Assembly (NCBI RefSeq): GCF_020882245.1
Contig: NC_083598.1
Coordinates: forward strand, 92,695,714 to 92,759,713
Source: Rhopalosiphum padi
Taxonomy: Eukaryota; Arthropoda; Insecta; Hemiptera; Aphididae
Reading direction: 5' to 3'
DNA length: 64,000 bases
Positions within the stretch are counted from its first letter, which is position 1, and each line of letters opens with the position of its first letter. Below are positions 25,411-39,279 of this stretch, piece after piece. Below the pieces are notes generated by a model that was not told where the DNA came from, made no database searches, and saw only the letters and a list, made by a program, of their open reading frames with translations. The translations under genes and the position numbers were made by a program.

Positions 25411-25781
25411 TTATTGTTCTATCATATGGTCATCATTCTCTCTCAATCAAAAATCGTCACTGAAAGCTGTGTTAAACAAATTTTTAGATTTTCTTTGTTA
25501 TCGTTGTAATATCCCCCGTGTTTCCCATTCTTCTTACGCTCCTATTTTGGATATTCTCTTTCTCGATTCTCTTGAATTACGTAAAATAAAATTTGATTCG
25601 TACTTTTTGTATAATTTTTTTCATAAAAATATTGATTGTCCTTTTGTTCTTAACGGTTCTGCAACGTTTCACCAGATCTCATGTTATATACTATGTCTTC
25701 AGTCAACGAACTAATAATGCGAAGAATAGTCCGATTTACCGTATTATGCGACTAACTAATAAAATAAAATATATAACATAG
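25388..25781 (+). pseudogene. LINE reverse transcriptase C-terminal fragment fused to endonuclease
   Basis: A 108-codon frame to 25714 begins LIIHLDYCSIIWSS, matching the RT motif L-E-Y-C-S-x-x-W-S-P after the palm domain. It continues with VLNKFLDFLCYRC, IPRVSHSSYAPIL, LDSLELRKI and FLYNFFHKNIDCP, all familiar from Jockey/I-type insect LINEs. The end of the protein continues in the next frame as SQRTNNAKNSPIYRIMRL up to 25781, showing a frameshift near 25700. The start overlaps the end of the endonuclease fragment, so everything between the endonuclease and the RT thumb, including the catalytic YxDD region, is missing: a large internal deletion with its junction near 25390-25410. Confidence 0.85.
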
Positions 25782-25877
25782 ACTTATTTTATTTTCACTC
25801 ATAATATAGCTTTAAGCAAAATTTAAATTACCATATTTTTGCTAATAATTTATGTTAATATTAGATTTAACATTTTA

Positions 25878-26807
25878 GATTCTGAACGGAGTGAGGAATG
25901 TATTGATTTTACAATGATGTATGTTTTTTTTTTTGTGTGTGTCTGTCATTACATTTCGGAGTAGAAATAATGCTTTTGATTTTTGACTTCAGCCTATTCA
26001 CTAAGTTGGTACTTGGGGGGGAGGGGTCAAGAATAAAAAATTTCCATTAGTTTTCAAAAGCATTAGGAAAACTCCTAAAAAAGTAACGAAAAAACGGGAA
26101 TTTTTACGCATAAGCAGTTTTCGGTAAAATCAATTTTTTTATTTTGCTGTAACTCAAAATCGAATCATTAAAAATACTTGAAATTTTCACCAAATTTTTA
26201 TATTAGCGTTATCTAATCACTGAGTATTCTCAGTGGGGCTCAATATTTCATTAAATGAAATTAAATTTAAAAAAAATTAAAAATTAAATCTATTTACGAT
26301 TAAATTTTCAAAATATTTTGGATTTTTAAGCTATTTATAGACAATTGAAATTTTCGATTTTTCTAAGTTTTTTTTTTTGAAATGTCTATAAAAAAATTTG
26401 GCATACCAAAAAATCTTTAAAATTTAATAAAAGATTTATTATAAGTTGTATTTATTGTAGTAAAAAATTGTTAGTCACAACTTTTGTTTATAAGCATTTA
26501 CTTCAAATGTTTACAAAATATGTTTAAATCGTAAAAATTTGCAAGGAATTTTAAGTTGAAAATTCATAACATTTTTGTAATTTATACCTGAGGTTAAAAA
26601 TCCCAAAACAAGATTCTCCATAACCTTTTCTTCAAATAACTGAAAAATAAAATTCCAGCGCCAATATAGAAAAATTGTATGAACGTATGAAATTTAATTT
26701 TCTACGAAATTATGTAAAATAACGATATATTACAATTTAAATATATGTTATAATATAATATATAATACTAATTATCCTAGACTGACAAATCATCTCCGTT
26801 CAGAATC
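25878..26807 (+). mobile_element. full-length copy of the dispersed CTGAACGGAG repeat (~930 bp)
   Basis: Starts GATTCTGAACGGAGTGAGG and ends ATCATCTCCGTTCAGAATC; the termini are inverted repeats matching for 14 of the outermost bases and partly beyond. No protein-coding frame. The interior has T-runs, gtgtctgtcattacatttcgg and A/T-rich blocks such as aatgtctataaaaaaatttggc that recur in the other copies. The same ends occur in many places in the window, which shows a multicopy, non-autonomous family. I recall this sequence as abundant in aphid genomes; superfamily unknown. Confidence 0.75.
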
Positions 26808-29770
26808 GTTTTTATTATACAAAAGTCCCCAAGCCCCCCCCCCTCTAACTACACACCTATGGAAACAGCTGCGCGTGTTAGACAATATTTCATAACATTC
26901 GGAAATTTGCTATACACTCAATCATCACTGAAAAGCGCAAGCGGTTATTAATTCTAAATATATTTATGTACACTGTTGCACCTACAAAATCATACATAGT
27001 GCTCATTTACTCGTAAGACCGGATAACATGCATAAGAATAATATTCGTGATATCGTAAAACAATTACTGTCTAAATTTCATATGGATATATATATACGTA
27101 ATAAGTGCATTGTACATACATCAATATATATATATAACACAACGAAGACACTGCAGATGTATATTTATAAATTACATTCCTAAAAAGTTTAATATTAAGT
27201 CGTAAAAATTCATAAACGATTCGTAGACCTAAGTCAGTTATTGAAAAATTTTGAAAATTATTTTTTCACCCCACAGAATTTGTGGCCTATACCCGATACG
27301 CCGTTATTTGCTACAATATAATATTATTATAATCTTACCCGTGAGCGAATTCAGGGGGAAGGTGTATAATATTTATGGACAACATATCGCATTTTAGTAC
27401 TTTTTAATTGTTATTATACTGTCTTTTGACTTTGAACCATAAAGTAAATACTTTTTAAAGGTTACTATATAATATGCGTATACATTATAATATATATCTA
27501 CCTATATATCAAAGGTGGCTAGCAAGAAGAGATTCATGAGCAATAGGTACAACATAGAATGAAAAATATACAAATAATAAAGTTAAACACAAAAAAATAC
27601 GTTTACATTTTTAACAAAATATGTAAATACCTATAATTTAATTTAAAAACACCATTTTTTTTATTAATTTTAAATAAAATAATGTTCTTATTTTTATATT
27701 TCCATAACTATTACAGTTTTAAATGCATAGGTACTTTTATATTATAGAAAAAATGTTTTTACGCCTTAATACAAGAATAAGACGTGAGCAATGAGCTGCA
27801 AATTGGTCACCTCTGATGTGTTTTATTAATTTAAATATAACCGAGAACGGCGAGAACTAGAACCTATAAATTCTTAATCCTAATATAACACCAACGATGA
27901 ATTGCAAAATTAGAGAGTAAAATAAAACTTCTAGACACGATATTAGTTCGTTTGCCTAACTATATGTAAACACTAAACAGCAGCTAAAATAAAATGCATA
28001 ATGCAGATACACGTCTCCGAACGCGACCTAAATACCAAATACACGTAGATATACAGATACACACAGATACGTTGTCAATAGTGAAAACAATCCCTAATTT
28101 AAGCGACAATGCACTTTCAATAACTAAAAAATAAAATTTAAATATGTATTCTATTTACAAAACGTTGAAATTCGTCTAGATTTGGTAAATATTTTACTTG
28201 TTGACGGCTGCAGTATAAACGAGCGGAACTACACATATCATCGTGCAATATGTGTATCGGTAATATGTATAACATATTATATACAGACTATACAGAGTGT
28301 TTCATGATTCAAGAAGACTTGACAGTTATTCAATTTAACGTACAAATCCTAATGGAAAATGTTAAATCTCCATGATATACACGTCGTATTTATTTATATA
28401 TAGTGTATATTATGTATCATAAATAGGAGCTATTACTATAACAATAAGAAGCTTCTTGGGAACAACGACGCGCGTTCGGTTAATTGGCAATTTAATTACT
28501 ATTGTTTATTATGTTTCGTTAATTTGCCTTATACGCGCATACGTTCTGTCACTCCCCTCTCCGCTCACTTAACTCGATCAGCAATTAAAATATATATTCT
28601 AAAACGTCGTATTTCCCACACGCATACTCCACCATACGCATTTCCGTTTTCCTTGGGAAAAATATAATATACATATAGGCGGTACCTCGGCTTGCATATA
28701 AAATATATGTACCTACACAAGAACAAAAACAACTGTAATAACTCTAATAATGTTTCAAAATCCGACAGCAGTGTATACAAACCAAAAAACTGTTAATAAC
28801 ACAATGTCATAGTATACGTAAACATATTGTATAAACATATAAATAGTAAATACCTAAAATGTTACAATATATTATATTATGTACACGAAAAATATTATTA
28901 TGAATTACAACCGTGAATCGTAATAGTCGTATATCTATGCATTAAATACTATTATGTCATATCGTATATGTCATTATAATATTATGGTATTATTATTAAC
29001 GTAGTGTATTACATGTATAAAATATGTATTACGTATGTGTACCGCTTTAAAAACTAAAATGCATTGCATTCGAACCTTATCAGAGAACATGCGCATACGT
29101 ATACAAGCCACAAGGTAATTATTTAATCGTGAAACTATTAACATTTTTGAAAATATTTTTCTAGAAATGATTTACAAAATAAAACAACAATTGTTTAAAA
29201 ATATATATGCATATTCCTAAATCCTAACATTTTTTATCCTTTTAGTTGTTAACATTTTTAAATGACAACGTACTTTTCAAGTTCTAACCTAACCTTAGAT
29301 TATAATCTACCTAACATCAGTATTTAAAATTAAGGTGAGCAAAGTAATAAACCAACATTTTGTATATGAATACATAAACTATTATCGTATTTTACCGTAC
29401 ACGTAGAAAGCATGTTTTTGTGTATATAAGCCATTTAGAATATAATATTGTTGTCAAAGTCCAAACTTCACAAGGTCGTCCGTGCGACCTCTATGGAACG
29501 TTAAAAGTCTAAAGCGAACGCCTCCTGCCTAATCAGTAAACACATTCTCCGGAATCATATTATATGTGATTAATGATTAAATATACATATATACTACATA
29601 TATGATATATATATAATATATGTAGAATAATAATCAGGGTTCGGGATTTCAATATACTAAGACGTAGAACATTTTAAAAATAAAAAAGGTTTTAAATATT
29701 TTGAGACATTTGACGTTACATAAAAATAATAAAGAAAAAGGATGATCTCGTGGGTACAACTTTGCTGCAA
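26808..29770. other. AT-rich spacer without supported genes
   Basis: A C10 run at 26834-26843 follows the repeat. No supported gene; the minus-strand frame at 28565-28780 is unrecognised. Confidence 0.55.
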
Positions 29771-29775
29771 AAAAC

Positions 29776-30024
29776 GATTCTGAGCTGTAAATTACATACA
29801 AATGACATATTTAGTTCTTATCAAGAGACATATTTGTCTATGTTTAATTTTAAATGGCTTGGAATTTTTCACGATTAACCGCTTCTCTCAAAATGTAATA
29901 TATATATCCAACATGCTACCAGAAACCACTCTCAAAGTTGAAGACAGGAGTTTTTTTTCTATTATGAAAAAAACTTTTTAGAAAAATTAAACACCATTGT
30001 AAAACCAATACATTCATCACTCCG
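29776..30024 (-). repeat. internally deleted copy of the CTGAACGGAG repeat
   Basis: Starts cgattctgagctgtaaatta and ends ttgtaaaaccaatacattcatcactccgc, the two ends of the family in inverted orientation relative to 25.9 kb. It is about 250 bp instead of about 930. The block accactctcaaagttgaa also occurs in the copy at 40.07 kb. Confidence 0.6.
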
Positions 30025-32593
30025 CAAATGTGATTAAAAACTATAGTTTATAAAGGCCCATATTATAATTAATATTATCAAATTTTTTAACATTATTCTG
30101 CGATTGGTTTATAGTGTTTTGTTTGAATTTTTAATTACTATTCATACCACAAATATTTATAATATTACCTATATAGAATACAGATACAATATTTTAATAT
30201 TTTATTTATGAAATGTTTGGCCAACCTTTTAGGTCACCATTAAAAGATATAATAATATACGTGCACCTAAATATATGGAACTTTTTAGGACGTCGGTAGT
30301 GTTTGCTATATGTTTTAATGTTAATATCTATAGTAAGTAATAACATGCTTGTGATATATAAAATATTATAAAAAAGGTTCTATTTTTTTTTTTTTTTTGT
30401 ATAATATAATATTAACTACAAATTAACTATTTACAAACTCTTATAATTACACGCACATAATATGACGACGTCCATTCTAAGAATGCATACTTTAACATGA
30501 TGCATACCGTATACGTTAATAAACCACATATTAAAATATTATTATACCATTTAATTTATGATAAGCCACTTATTATTACAAAAACAATTAACGTTTTTGA
30601 ATATATTTCTTTTACATAATTATAAGTAATCAAAAGACAAAAATGTTAAGTAATTGTATCGTTTTTACATTTTGAATATGAATTTCAATACGTACCTAAT
30701 ACCTATATTAATTATTATTATATTGTTATCGATATTGTCAATATATAATATGTGGTATACTTAACTGTTATATGGAAGACAGATAGTATAAAAAGTTCAT
30801 ATCTATTATATTTTATTATTTTCTATAATATACGATAAAATTATTGAAATGTATTAGGCATAATGAGTAATTATTCATTTGCCTTTTTTTATGTAAGTAA
30901 CTATGAAATATAATTATGGGGACCGATCGCCTAGACGACAATCAGTTAATCTATGTAGAAAAATTATTTACTAAATTATTTATACCTATTTAGTGGCTAC
31001 CTCTTATACTCGGAAATCGAACGGTGTTTTTCTATGTGCAACGTATTGAAACAATATTTAAAACATTATTTATTACTTGATACTTCATATCTATACTTAT
31101 TACTTATTATTATTCTAATAATCTTTATCTCTTGTTGTAACAATTTAATCTGTTAACTAAACGTTAGTACGAGTATACCAATATATATTCTACTATTTTA
31201 AATATAAACTATTTAAAAGTCTATTCTATAAAATGCAGTTCAATTTTGAATAATGCATGTGAGCCAAAATTTGTTGAACTTTAAAATAGGAAACAATTAA
31301 AATACTTTGGTCTTATTATATAGATTATATAGCCTAAATGGGATAGTCATATTAATTATATTAACAATATAAACAATACTACAGTAGTATACGTATATTC
31401 TCCTTTGTAATCAAAGTAGAACATATATTCAATAAATCATATAAAAGAATAATTTACCTATATTTAGTATAATCAGTGTATTATATTCTTATAGTATTGC
31501 AATATGGAAATTAACTTTCAATAATAATTTGTTTATATTAATAGCTTCTATAAACTGCATTATTAAATATTTATTGAATCTATCTATCTGCAAACCAACA
31601 CCACTTTGATCTATGAGAAACTTAGGATAAATTAAGTATATACTATTCTATTCTATCTACTGTAATTGAACTTTATAGACAAGAACATCTGAACATTTAA
31701 ATCCCTTCTTTCTCCGTGAACACGAAACAAGATTTAAACATAATATTAATATACGATTACCACGTTGGAATAAAAGTTTGACCAAAAAAGTGTTTTATTT
31801 AAAGGTTTTAAATTATGTTAAACATTAAATATTAATATAAACAATAATTAAATTTGATATCTTTCAAAAGCTATGTTAGCTGTTTTGATTTACCTAATTT
31901 TTGTTTAAGCAGATTACTTTTAAAAATTACTGGATTATTTAAACTATAAGCTCAATTTTCTACCAGAAATCTCTCTTAATACTGAATAAAACATAATAAC
32001 TATCAACATAGTAAAACCGTTCATTGTATAGACTCAGAATCTAAAACAAACTTGGAGAAAATTAAATAATATCATTCAAATTAAGAATATGAATAACCTA
32101 AGCAGAAAACAAACACTTGAAATCATAATTATAAATAATCGTGTAAGGCATACATGACCGACGTATAACCAATTTATGAAAAAAAGAAGAAAAATTAATA
32201 TGCAAATTTTACAACATACCTATCACAGTAGATTATAATATTTTTACAGAATGTATCAATACAACCAACAACCAGAAAACACAAATATATTCTTCTATTT
32301 ATTTAAAGACTAGTTCCCGAAGAAAAAACAGAATGCAATTAAATTTTTAAAAAAATAACAAAAATAGGATAAAAAAAAGGCACTTAAATTCACAAAATCG
32401 ATATGTAGAAACCGGTTTTCCCTACTAAGTGCCGTTTTTTCCTTTCTTTTTTTTTTTTTTGTTTCTCCGATTATTTTAAAAAGTACTTAACCAAAAGTCA
32501 AAACATATTAAGAACATTGTCTACGCGTTAAAGTATCTTCTTACAAAAAATAAAAATAATTAAGATAAACAAGTTATGGGTATTGCTTTGTTA
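30025..32593. other. AT-rich spacer without supported genes
   Basis: A T-run near 30385-30400 and T-rich 32440-32460. Nothing else recognised. Confidence 0.55.
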
Positions 32594-32602
32594 TACAGTA
32601 AG
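32594..32602. other. 9-bp target-site duplication, left
   Basis: TACAGTAAG, repeated exactly at 33064-33072 on the other side of the element. Confidence 0.8.
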
Positions 32603-33063
32603 GGCATGGACCAGTTGCGCCTAAAACAATATTAATTGTATTTTAGGTAAGTATACCAATTGCGCCGCTTAAATTTTAGGTCAGTACACCAATTGCGCTA
32701 CTTATATTTTAGGTTCCTTATTTTTACATGGACATATGTAAGTTACTACACTGCGGAAAAAGTTACATATGTATATACACAATTAAATATAGTTAACTAA
32801 TATACATTTAAATATACTTAATTTAAAGCAAAACGTATACGAAATTACGGGAAAATACGACAAGCTACAAGCTGATAATAGTACTTATAAATCTATTTAA
32901 AATACATATTTTTATAAAAGTATTTTTATATACTATGTGTAATGTAGAATAATATTATAAATCCTGAAAACAACTGAACGCAATTGGTATATCGACCCAA
33001 AAAAGATAGAGCGCAATAATTGGTATATTAAAAGGTCATTTTAAGCGCAATTGGTAAACTCCC
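32603..33063. mobile_element. MULE-like non-autonomous element (461 bp)
   Basis: Flanked by perfect 9-bp duplications (TACAGTAAG). Left end GGCATGGACCAGTTGCGCC, reverse complement of right end GGGAGTTTACCAATTGCGC: TIRs beginning GG with one indel. Each end carries three copies of ccAATTGcgc-type motifs pointing inward (left at 32611, 32656, 32689; right side gcgcaattggt, gcgcaataattggt, acgcaattggt). Nine-base duplications with GG-starting ends fit Mutator-like elements. There is no transposase frame, so mobilisation would need another copy. Confidence 0.75.
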
Positions 33064-33072
33064 TACAGTAAG
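33064..33072. other. 9-bp target-site duplication, right
   Basis: TACAGTAAG, identical to 32594-32602. Confidence 0.8.
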
Positions 33073-33084
33073 TGTCGAAAGTCA

Positions 33085-33560
33085 TTGTAATGGGTGTGTT
33101 AAATTTGAATTCAATGATAATATTATAATATATCATTTTATACGAAAAACAATTCTGAGTGAAAAAGATCTTACAGACTATATTACTGTGTATATTTCAT
33201 GATTTGTTTTGTTATATTGTTATTTAAGTTATTAATTTTACTGTTAGTATTTAGAGTACAGTGAAATTAATAATATACGTAAAATTTTTAAATTATAACA
33301 AAATCATTAAAATGCCTATGCCATCTCGTTCAAGTTTGCACATAAAATATAGATAGAAAAAGATGAGAAGCCTCGTAATCAATTTTAAAGCATACTTGTT
33401 AAGTATTTTAAATGGAAAATATATTTAAATAGTTCAAAAAGAGTCAAAATATTTTGAAAATTATATTATGTGTAGAAAACGTTAACATTTTGTAAAAAAA
33501 TTAAGTATCTAGTATCTAGAGAAAACTGGTTTAGCGTAAAAAAATATAAATCCTTTATTC
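33085..33560 (-). repeat. partial copy of the CTGAACGGAG repeat family
   Basis: Begins with the family's flanking block gtgttaaatttgaattcaatgata, then atacgaaaaacaattctgag and aagatcttacagactatatta, as at 39.35 and 49.07 kb. It degenerates downstream; the far end is not found. A C10 run lies at 33560-33569. Confidence 0.55.
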
Positions 33561-33569
33561 CCCCCCCCC

Positions 33570-34640
33570 GATTATTACATTTTTAATAGTTTTATCTGAA
33601 GCCAATTATGTATATTTGTATCGAAAGTTTAAATTGTATTAAACATTTTTTTTTTAATATTGTATATTCTAAACTGTGAAATATAAAATCATTTTATTAA
33701 TAATCGAAATAGCTGATAAACCATTAATTTATTAATTTTATTTTAAATGGAACGATAACCAATAGAAGAAGTTCAGTTCTTGATGTCGAATAAAAATGTA
33801 TGCCTAATTCAAAGAAATCTTATGTACAATTGTCTGTATAATATATAGATTTTATTGTACTCACTATATCTCAATTTTCTTAGATAATAATATAATATAT
33901 ATATTATATATTATATATTATGTATGTATTTGTTATATTAATTAATCATAAGACAAAAAGCTACGAATGCCGATATAATGGATGTTATTGTGTCTGAATA
34001 AACATACAAATTAATTTCCTAAACCGAATCGGTTTAGAACAATTATTATTATATTCAGAGATTGTAACTATTGGAATGATCAATTATAGTTGAATTTGAT
34101 AACGTTATAGAATGTTAATAATAATTAACTAGTATTTGTTTCATATAATATAATATTCGCAATAGCTTGAAGTATACATAAATTATATTATTGACTATAT
34201 TCAACAGACGTTAAAGTACCTGCATAATATAATACAATGACCAATACTGACAACACTTTTTAGTTTTTACTAATATTATTTATAGTATATCGTCAATATA
34301 AATATAATTTAAAATCATATATTTATTAATAAAATATTAGAGCTAGCCGCTACATTATACATACGTCTAACATAAATCAAATTATATATTATATTATTAA
34401 ATTATGTGTCATATTTTTCGATTATTACTGGGAAAAAATACTTTAATGTAAAATTGTAAACTGTTTGCTTATACTACATATCTACCTAACAGTGCATTAA
34501 AGAATACATTTTCCAATAATATGTACCAATATGTGATAAAAAAAAGTAATAATAACATGATGGAAAAAAATAAACATGATAAACATAATACGTAACTGTT
34601 CATGTACTCATATCAAATTAAAACTTATAAAGTTTATAAT
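33570..34640. other. AT-rich spacer
   Basis: TA-rich cluster at 33895-33930. No supported gene. Confidence 0.6.
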
Positions 34641-34866
34641 TGTTTGGCCTACTTTCGGACACTCGATTTACCGAATTTTGAGTGCTTATCAAGCATCTAT
34701 TATAATTTATAAAGATAAAAATTCGCTTTGAGATATGTATTATTCAAAATATCTAACTCGAATTTAATTAATTTATACATACTTTATACTTCTAGGGGAA
34801 TATACAAAAAAATCGAGTTGTCAAGTTTTTCGAATTATCAAGGTTCGAGTTGTCGCGACTCGACTG
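34641..34866. mobile_element. pogo/Tigger-like element remnant
   Basis: The right end reads cgagttgtcaag ... cgaattatcaaggttcgagttgtcgcgactcgactg followed by TA. Its reverse complement CAGTCGAGTCGCGACAACTCGAACC is the style of terminal repeat found in pogo-type Tc1/mariner elements, with subterminal TCGAGTTGTC copies. The left side (34650-34690, ggacactcgatttaccgaattttgagtgcttatcaagc) has degenerate matching. No transposase frame; short non-autonomous or deleted copy. Confidence 0.45.
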
Positions 34867-34868
34867 TA

Positions 34869-37227
34869 TGTCTGTATATGTATATGTATATGATAAATAT
34901 AGAAAAAGATTACCTATAATATCTACGTTTCAGTTTTAAATTAAATAATAACCTTTTTATAGTAAAACTGATTTTTTTTACATCAATCTTCTAGTACCAG
35001 TTGCACTTCTAAAATTTTCGGGATTGTACAATACCTCAATAGTATACATTTACTAGGTATATTATATAAATTTTCACTGACGTGATTTAGATAAATAAAG
35101 CTGCTTTTTCTTAAATCAATCATAGATGCTTAACATACATGTTATATTATGATAATATCTTTATACCCGATCCAACTATTATTAGTAGTTATTTAAATTG
35201 ACTCATAAGTCTATACATATATATATAACTATATAAGTCATAATACTACGCCACAATATAAATATTTGTCAACGGTAATTCAATAGTATTTAAATCAAAT
35301 GTATAATAATAATTTAAATTAAATCCAGTTTGCTCTTAATTGTTGAGATATAATGAAAAATAAAACAATATATCATGTAAAATGTTATATAAATCGTTCT
35401 TACTTCTTTTAAAAGTACAAACTTTGCTATCCTTGTATGAGTTTTTCATTTGCTACTCAAACCATGTAAATTGATATAATAACTATATTTATAATATATA
35501 TCACCAAATGCGCACAGTATAAATTCAGATGCAATTAATATAAAAGTATAAAACCTCCATTCTCACGCTGACGCCACATTGTAACAGTATAGGTACCATT
35601 TTAAATTAACATAATATTATACATTAAATGTAACTATTACGCGTGCAAACCACATGCGGCTCTCTAGATCCATACGCAAAAATAATTATTTTATTCGGTA
35701 TGAAAAAAATGTATATACTTACATACTTACATTCTATTTTGTTGCTTTTAAGAATATGAAATACCTGTACAGATCATCGTAATCAACTAAAATTAAAAGT
35801 GTGAAATAATAAATATTATTTCATGTTTAAATTCGTTTATTTTAAATCAAAAATCAATTATATACATATAAGGAAATACTAAAATATTGAAATAAAATTT
35901 TTTTATAGCTCTTTAAAATTTGAAAAATTATGTAAATTGTAACTTTTGGCTCTCCTGTCTCAAAAGTTTGTCGACTCCTATTTTACTATTGTACCTATTT
36001 GTTTGACATTTTAGAATGAATAACTAAAAAAATAACTTCATAGGTATTCATAACATGCCCACTGAAAATTACCATGTCATAAACAAAAATAAAAAACGTC
36101 TTTGGTACGTTTACGAATCGAAATTTTTATTAGTGATATTTATATTTGATTTATATTAGTATAAAATCTCTATGCAATTTCCCGACGAAATTTTTAACAA
36201 ATCTACGAAGAATGCATCCGATGGATGTTCCTGTTGTGTATTAATATTATATTATTATTAATATTCAAATAAAATTGGTGCATTCTTGTTTCAGTACTCA
36301 AAACAGGTATATTATATTAAAAATAATAAGATATATATATATCCCATTTACAGAACACTTCGTGACGACCCCAGAGGATATATAATATAACATATATACC
36401 TACTAGAAATTCTTATCAAAGCACGTGATGATTTTACCAATGTTAATTGCTTGGATCTTTATAATATTATAGTCTCTAAATCACGATCACTCGTAAGGTA
36501 TATATTATACAATATACAAGCATAACGCGAGCTCGTTCGAAAGAAAATTCTCCGACGTAAAGTTTTATCAAATACAAAAAAATATACTACGTACATATAT
36601 ACAGAGTGCTCGAGGCCTTTTTTAAGACGGCAATAGTTACGACTATTGTACGATATTATGCGATTTCGTGATGAAAAATTTAAACACCTAACAGTGATAG
36701 CATTCGTGTAAATATTTCAAAGTAGGTATGAAAATACATACAGCCGTAATAGGTATATTATAAATATACGTACAAGTGCCAACGAATGATACATACTTAT
36801 TCGCAAAGGTGTTTGTTAGTTATAATTGTATTCCATATACGTTATGGCCGAATGATCGAGGTGTGAATATAAATTGAGTTGTATTAATTCCAGGTCTTAT
36901 TCGAAGCAAATTAAAAAATCATATTATAAACATTTTCTTCATCAAACTAGTGCTTCGCCTAAGACATCTATACTTTTTTAGAAAAATCAATAATTATAGG
37001 AATATAGTTTGCAATTATAATACTATCGTTGGAAAAGTGGAAATAATATATATATTAACCAAGGGTAAATCATCAATCTTGATCACCCGCAACCAAACAA
37101 GTCGGTTCATAAAATAAATGTTCTAAATACATTTTTTCAGCATCAACGGCTAGATTATTGTTTAATAACTTACATTCAATATTTACATTATATATTAATG
37201 TATACAATATACATTTTGATTTTAGAT
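34869..37227. other. AT-rich spacer without supported genes
   Basis: 36500-36680 is slightly CpG-richer. No frame or element recognised. Confidence 0.55.
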
Positions 37228-37470
37228 TCTGAACGGAGTGATATCCTAAAACGATTTAAAATATTTGTTGTTATTCAAAAAGTATAAGTCGTAGAAACTT
37301 CTTTCACCAGTAGTTGAGAAAAATATATTAAAATTAGATGTTTTTCGTATACAATAATATCTGTCATTGCGTTCAAATTTAACACATCCATTGTAGTGAC
37401 CTACTCTTCACCTCTACTACATAGCAGAGCGATACCCACTTGCCTACCCTTTTTAATTTCTTTATTACCT
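37228..37470 (+). repeat. short internally deleted copy of the CTGAACGGAG repeat
   Basis: Starts gattctgaacggagtgat and ends, reverse-complemented, in gggtaggcaagtgggtatcgctctgcta ... gtgttaaatttgaacgcaatgac, the outer block seen also at 39.3 and 49.0 kb. At about 240 bp it lacks most of the interior. Confidence 0.65.
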
Positions 37471-39279
37471 TATGTTTCAGTTTTTAGTTTCACTTAAATT
37501 TGAAGTAAAAAATACTAAAAATATCTAATTTATTATTTTTAATTCATATTAGAACACCGAGCTTAAATAATATTAAAATTTAACAGTTTATTTTTCCTCT
37601 TTTCGTTTTAAAAAAATTTAGTTTAATTCAAACGAATCAAGAATCAAGAATCAAGTAATGCATCAGAAAATGAAAGGAATTTTTAAACGTTTTTTTGAAT
37701 TTTAAGACATTTTAAGAAACTAATAACCATACAAATATGTTAAATATTAACTATTCATAACGTTTAAAACAAAATCAAATTTTTAATAACTATTGTATTT
37801 CCTAAGGTATTGTCTGATTTACGTAGAAAAATAATTACTGAACAATAATGTACAATGTCAATGTCTACAATTTTGAGGAGTAATTATTCGAAATGTTGTC
37901 TAAGATTAATAAAAATACCACTGGGATATTGTTGAAACGTATACATAGTAACTTCGTTTATTACATTATTGAGTTAGGTAAAACTACCACAGTACTACTA
38001 TACTTACATAATATTATGTATTATTATATTAAACGTCTATTATGACATGATGCATCTGCAGTAAACACGGCGCTTGAAATTTTCTTCCTTCTGTATGCAT
38101 TCAAATCGTATCAGATGATAATTCCATATCACGTGTAACATTATTTATTATATAATGATGCTACGTATTGGTGTATAGATACATATAACAATTTCAAACA
38201 CAGAACTATAGCAATTAATTAGAAAACTCAGAATAATCAACACACGTGGCTTAGTCCGTAAACATTTGAATTTTATCTGCATATTCTCTCACAGACACAC
38301 ACCCACACAATAATTATGGTTCAACGAGCTCCACGCCTTACCACTTATCTCTGCCGTCAGAACAGGACCGCGGTTAACGGGCTTCAGATCTATTATGAAA
38401 CCAATGTATAATATTTTAACCACGTCGTCGGCAGCTTTGTGGTACATCATCATAAGACAAAAACAAAAAAAAAAACTAAATTTTCAGATATTATATTATT
38501 TTAATTACTCGAGTACTCGACACTAATTATTACCGTATAATAATGTATATAGTATACAAATATACTAATTTGTAAGTAGCCGTCTTATCACATTGTCGTG
38601 CACCCGCAGTTATCCTACAAGCATTCAAATTCTGTCGATTCTTATCCTTTATATTATATCACATCGTGTGATACCTACAATTCAACTATATATATTATAT
38701 ATTATATACTTATGTGGCTACGTATAATAAATATATAATATGCGTACCTAACCATAATGAAATATTCAATTTAAAAAAAAATACATACCTACTATTTGAA
38801 ATATTTTTAAAATATCCATCGATGAATAAAAATTTATTCAAAATTCACAAACGTGATATCATGATACTAACTCATATAATAATTTGCAAATAAACTATGA
38901 TTGAATTGTATTAATAAAATAATAAAGTATATATCTTTCAGTTTCTGTTTAGGTACAGGAACGTTCAAGTGGAGTGAAGGAATATATCCACGTTATCTAT
39001 TATTTTTTTTTATACAATTATATATATATATAGGTATTTTAGTCTTTATAAAAAAATAACATAAACAATAACTGTATCAGCCTCAACCCACATCACTATC
39101 ATGATAATACTATTTGACTGCCTACATTGGTTAATTAAAATATTAAATAATATTTATTTTCAATATCAACACTACTCTTATAAGACGTAATAATCACTAT
39201 TGTCTTCCATATTGCTTTATTATTGCCTATTAGGTGAAACACAAACGACTAAAAAATAAGTAGCTAGGTAATAAAAATA
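37471..39279. other. spacer with one GC-richer patch
   Basis: Mostly AT-rich. 38290-38460 is GC-richer: after ttctctcacag there is an ATG (38319) opening 31 codons to a stop near 38410, and ccgcggttaacgggcttcag. This could be an exon or regulatory DNA, but the peptide is not recognised, so no CDS is called. Confidence 0.45.
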
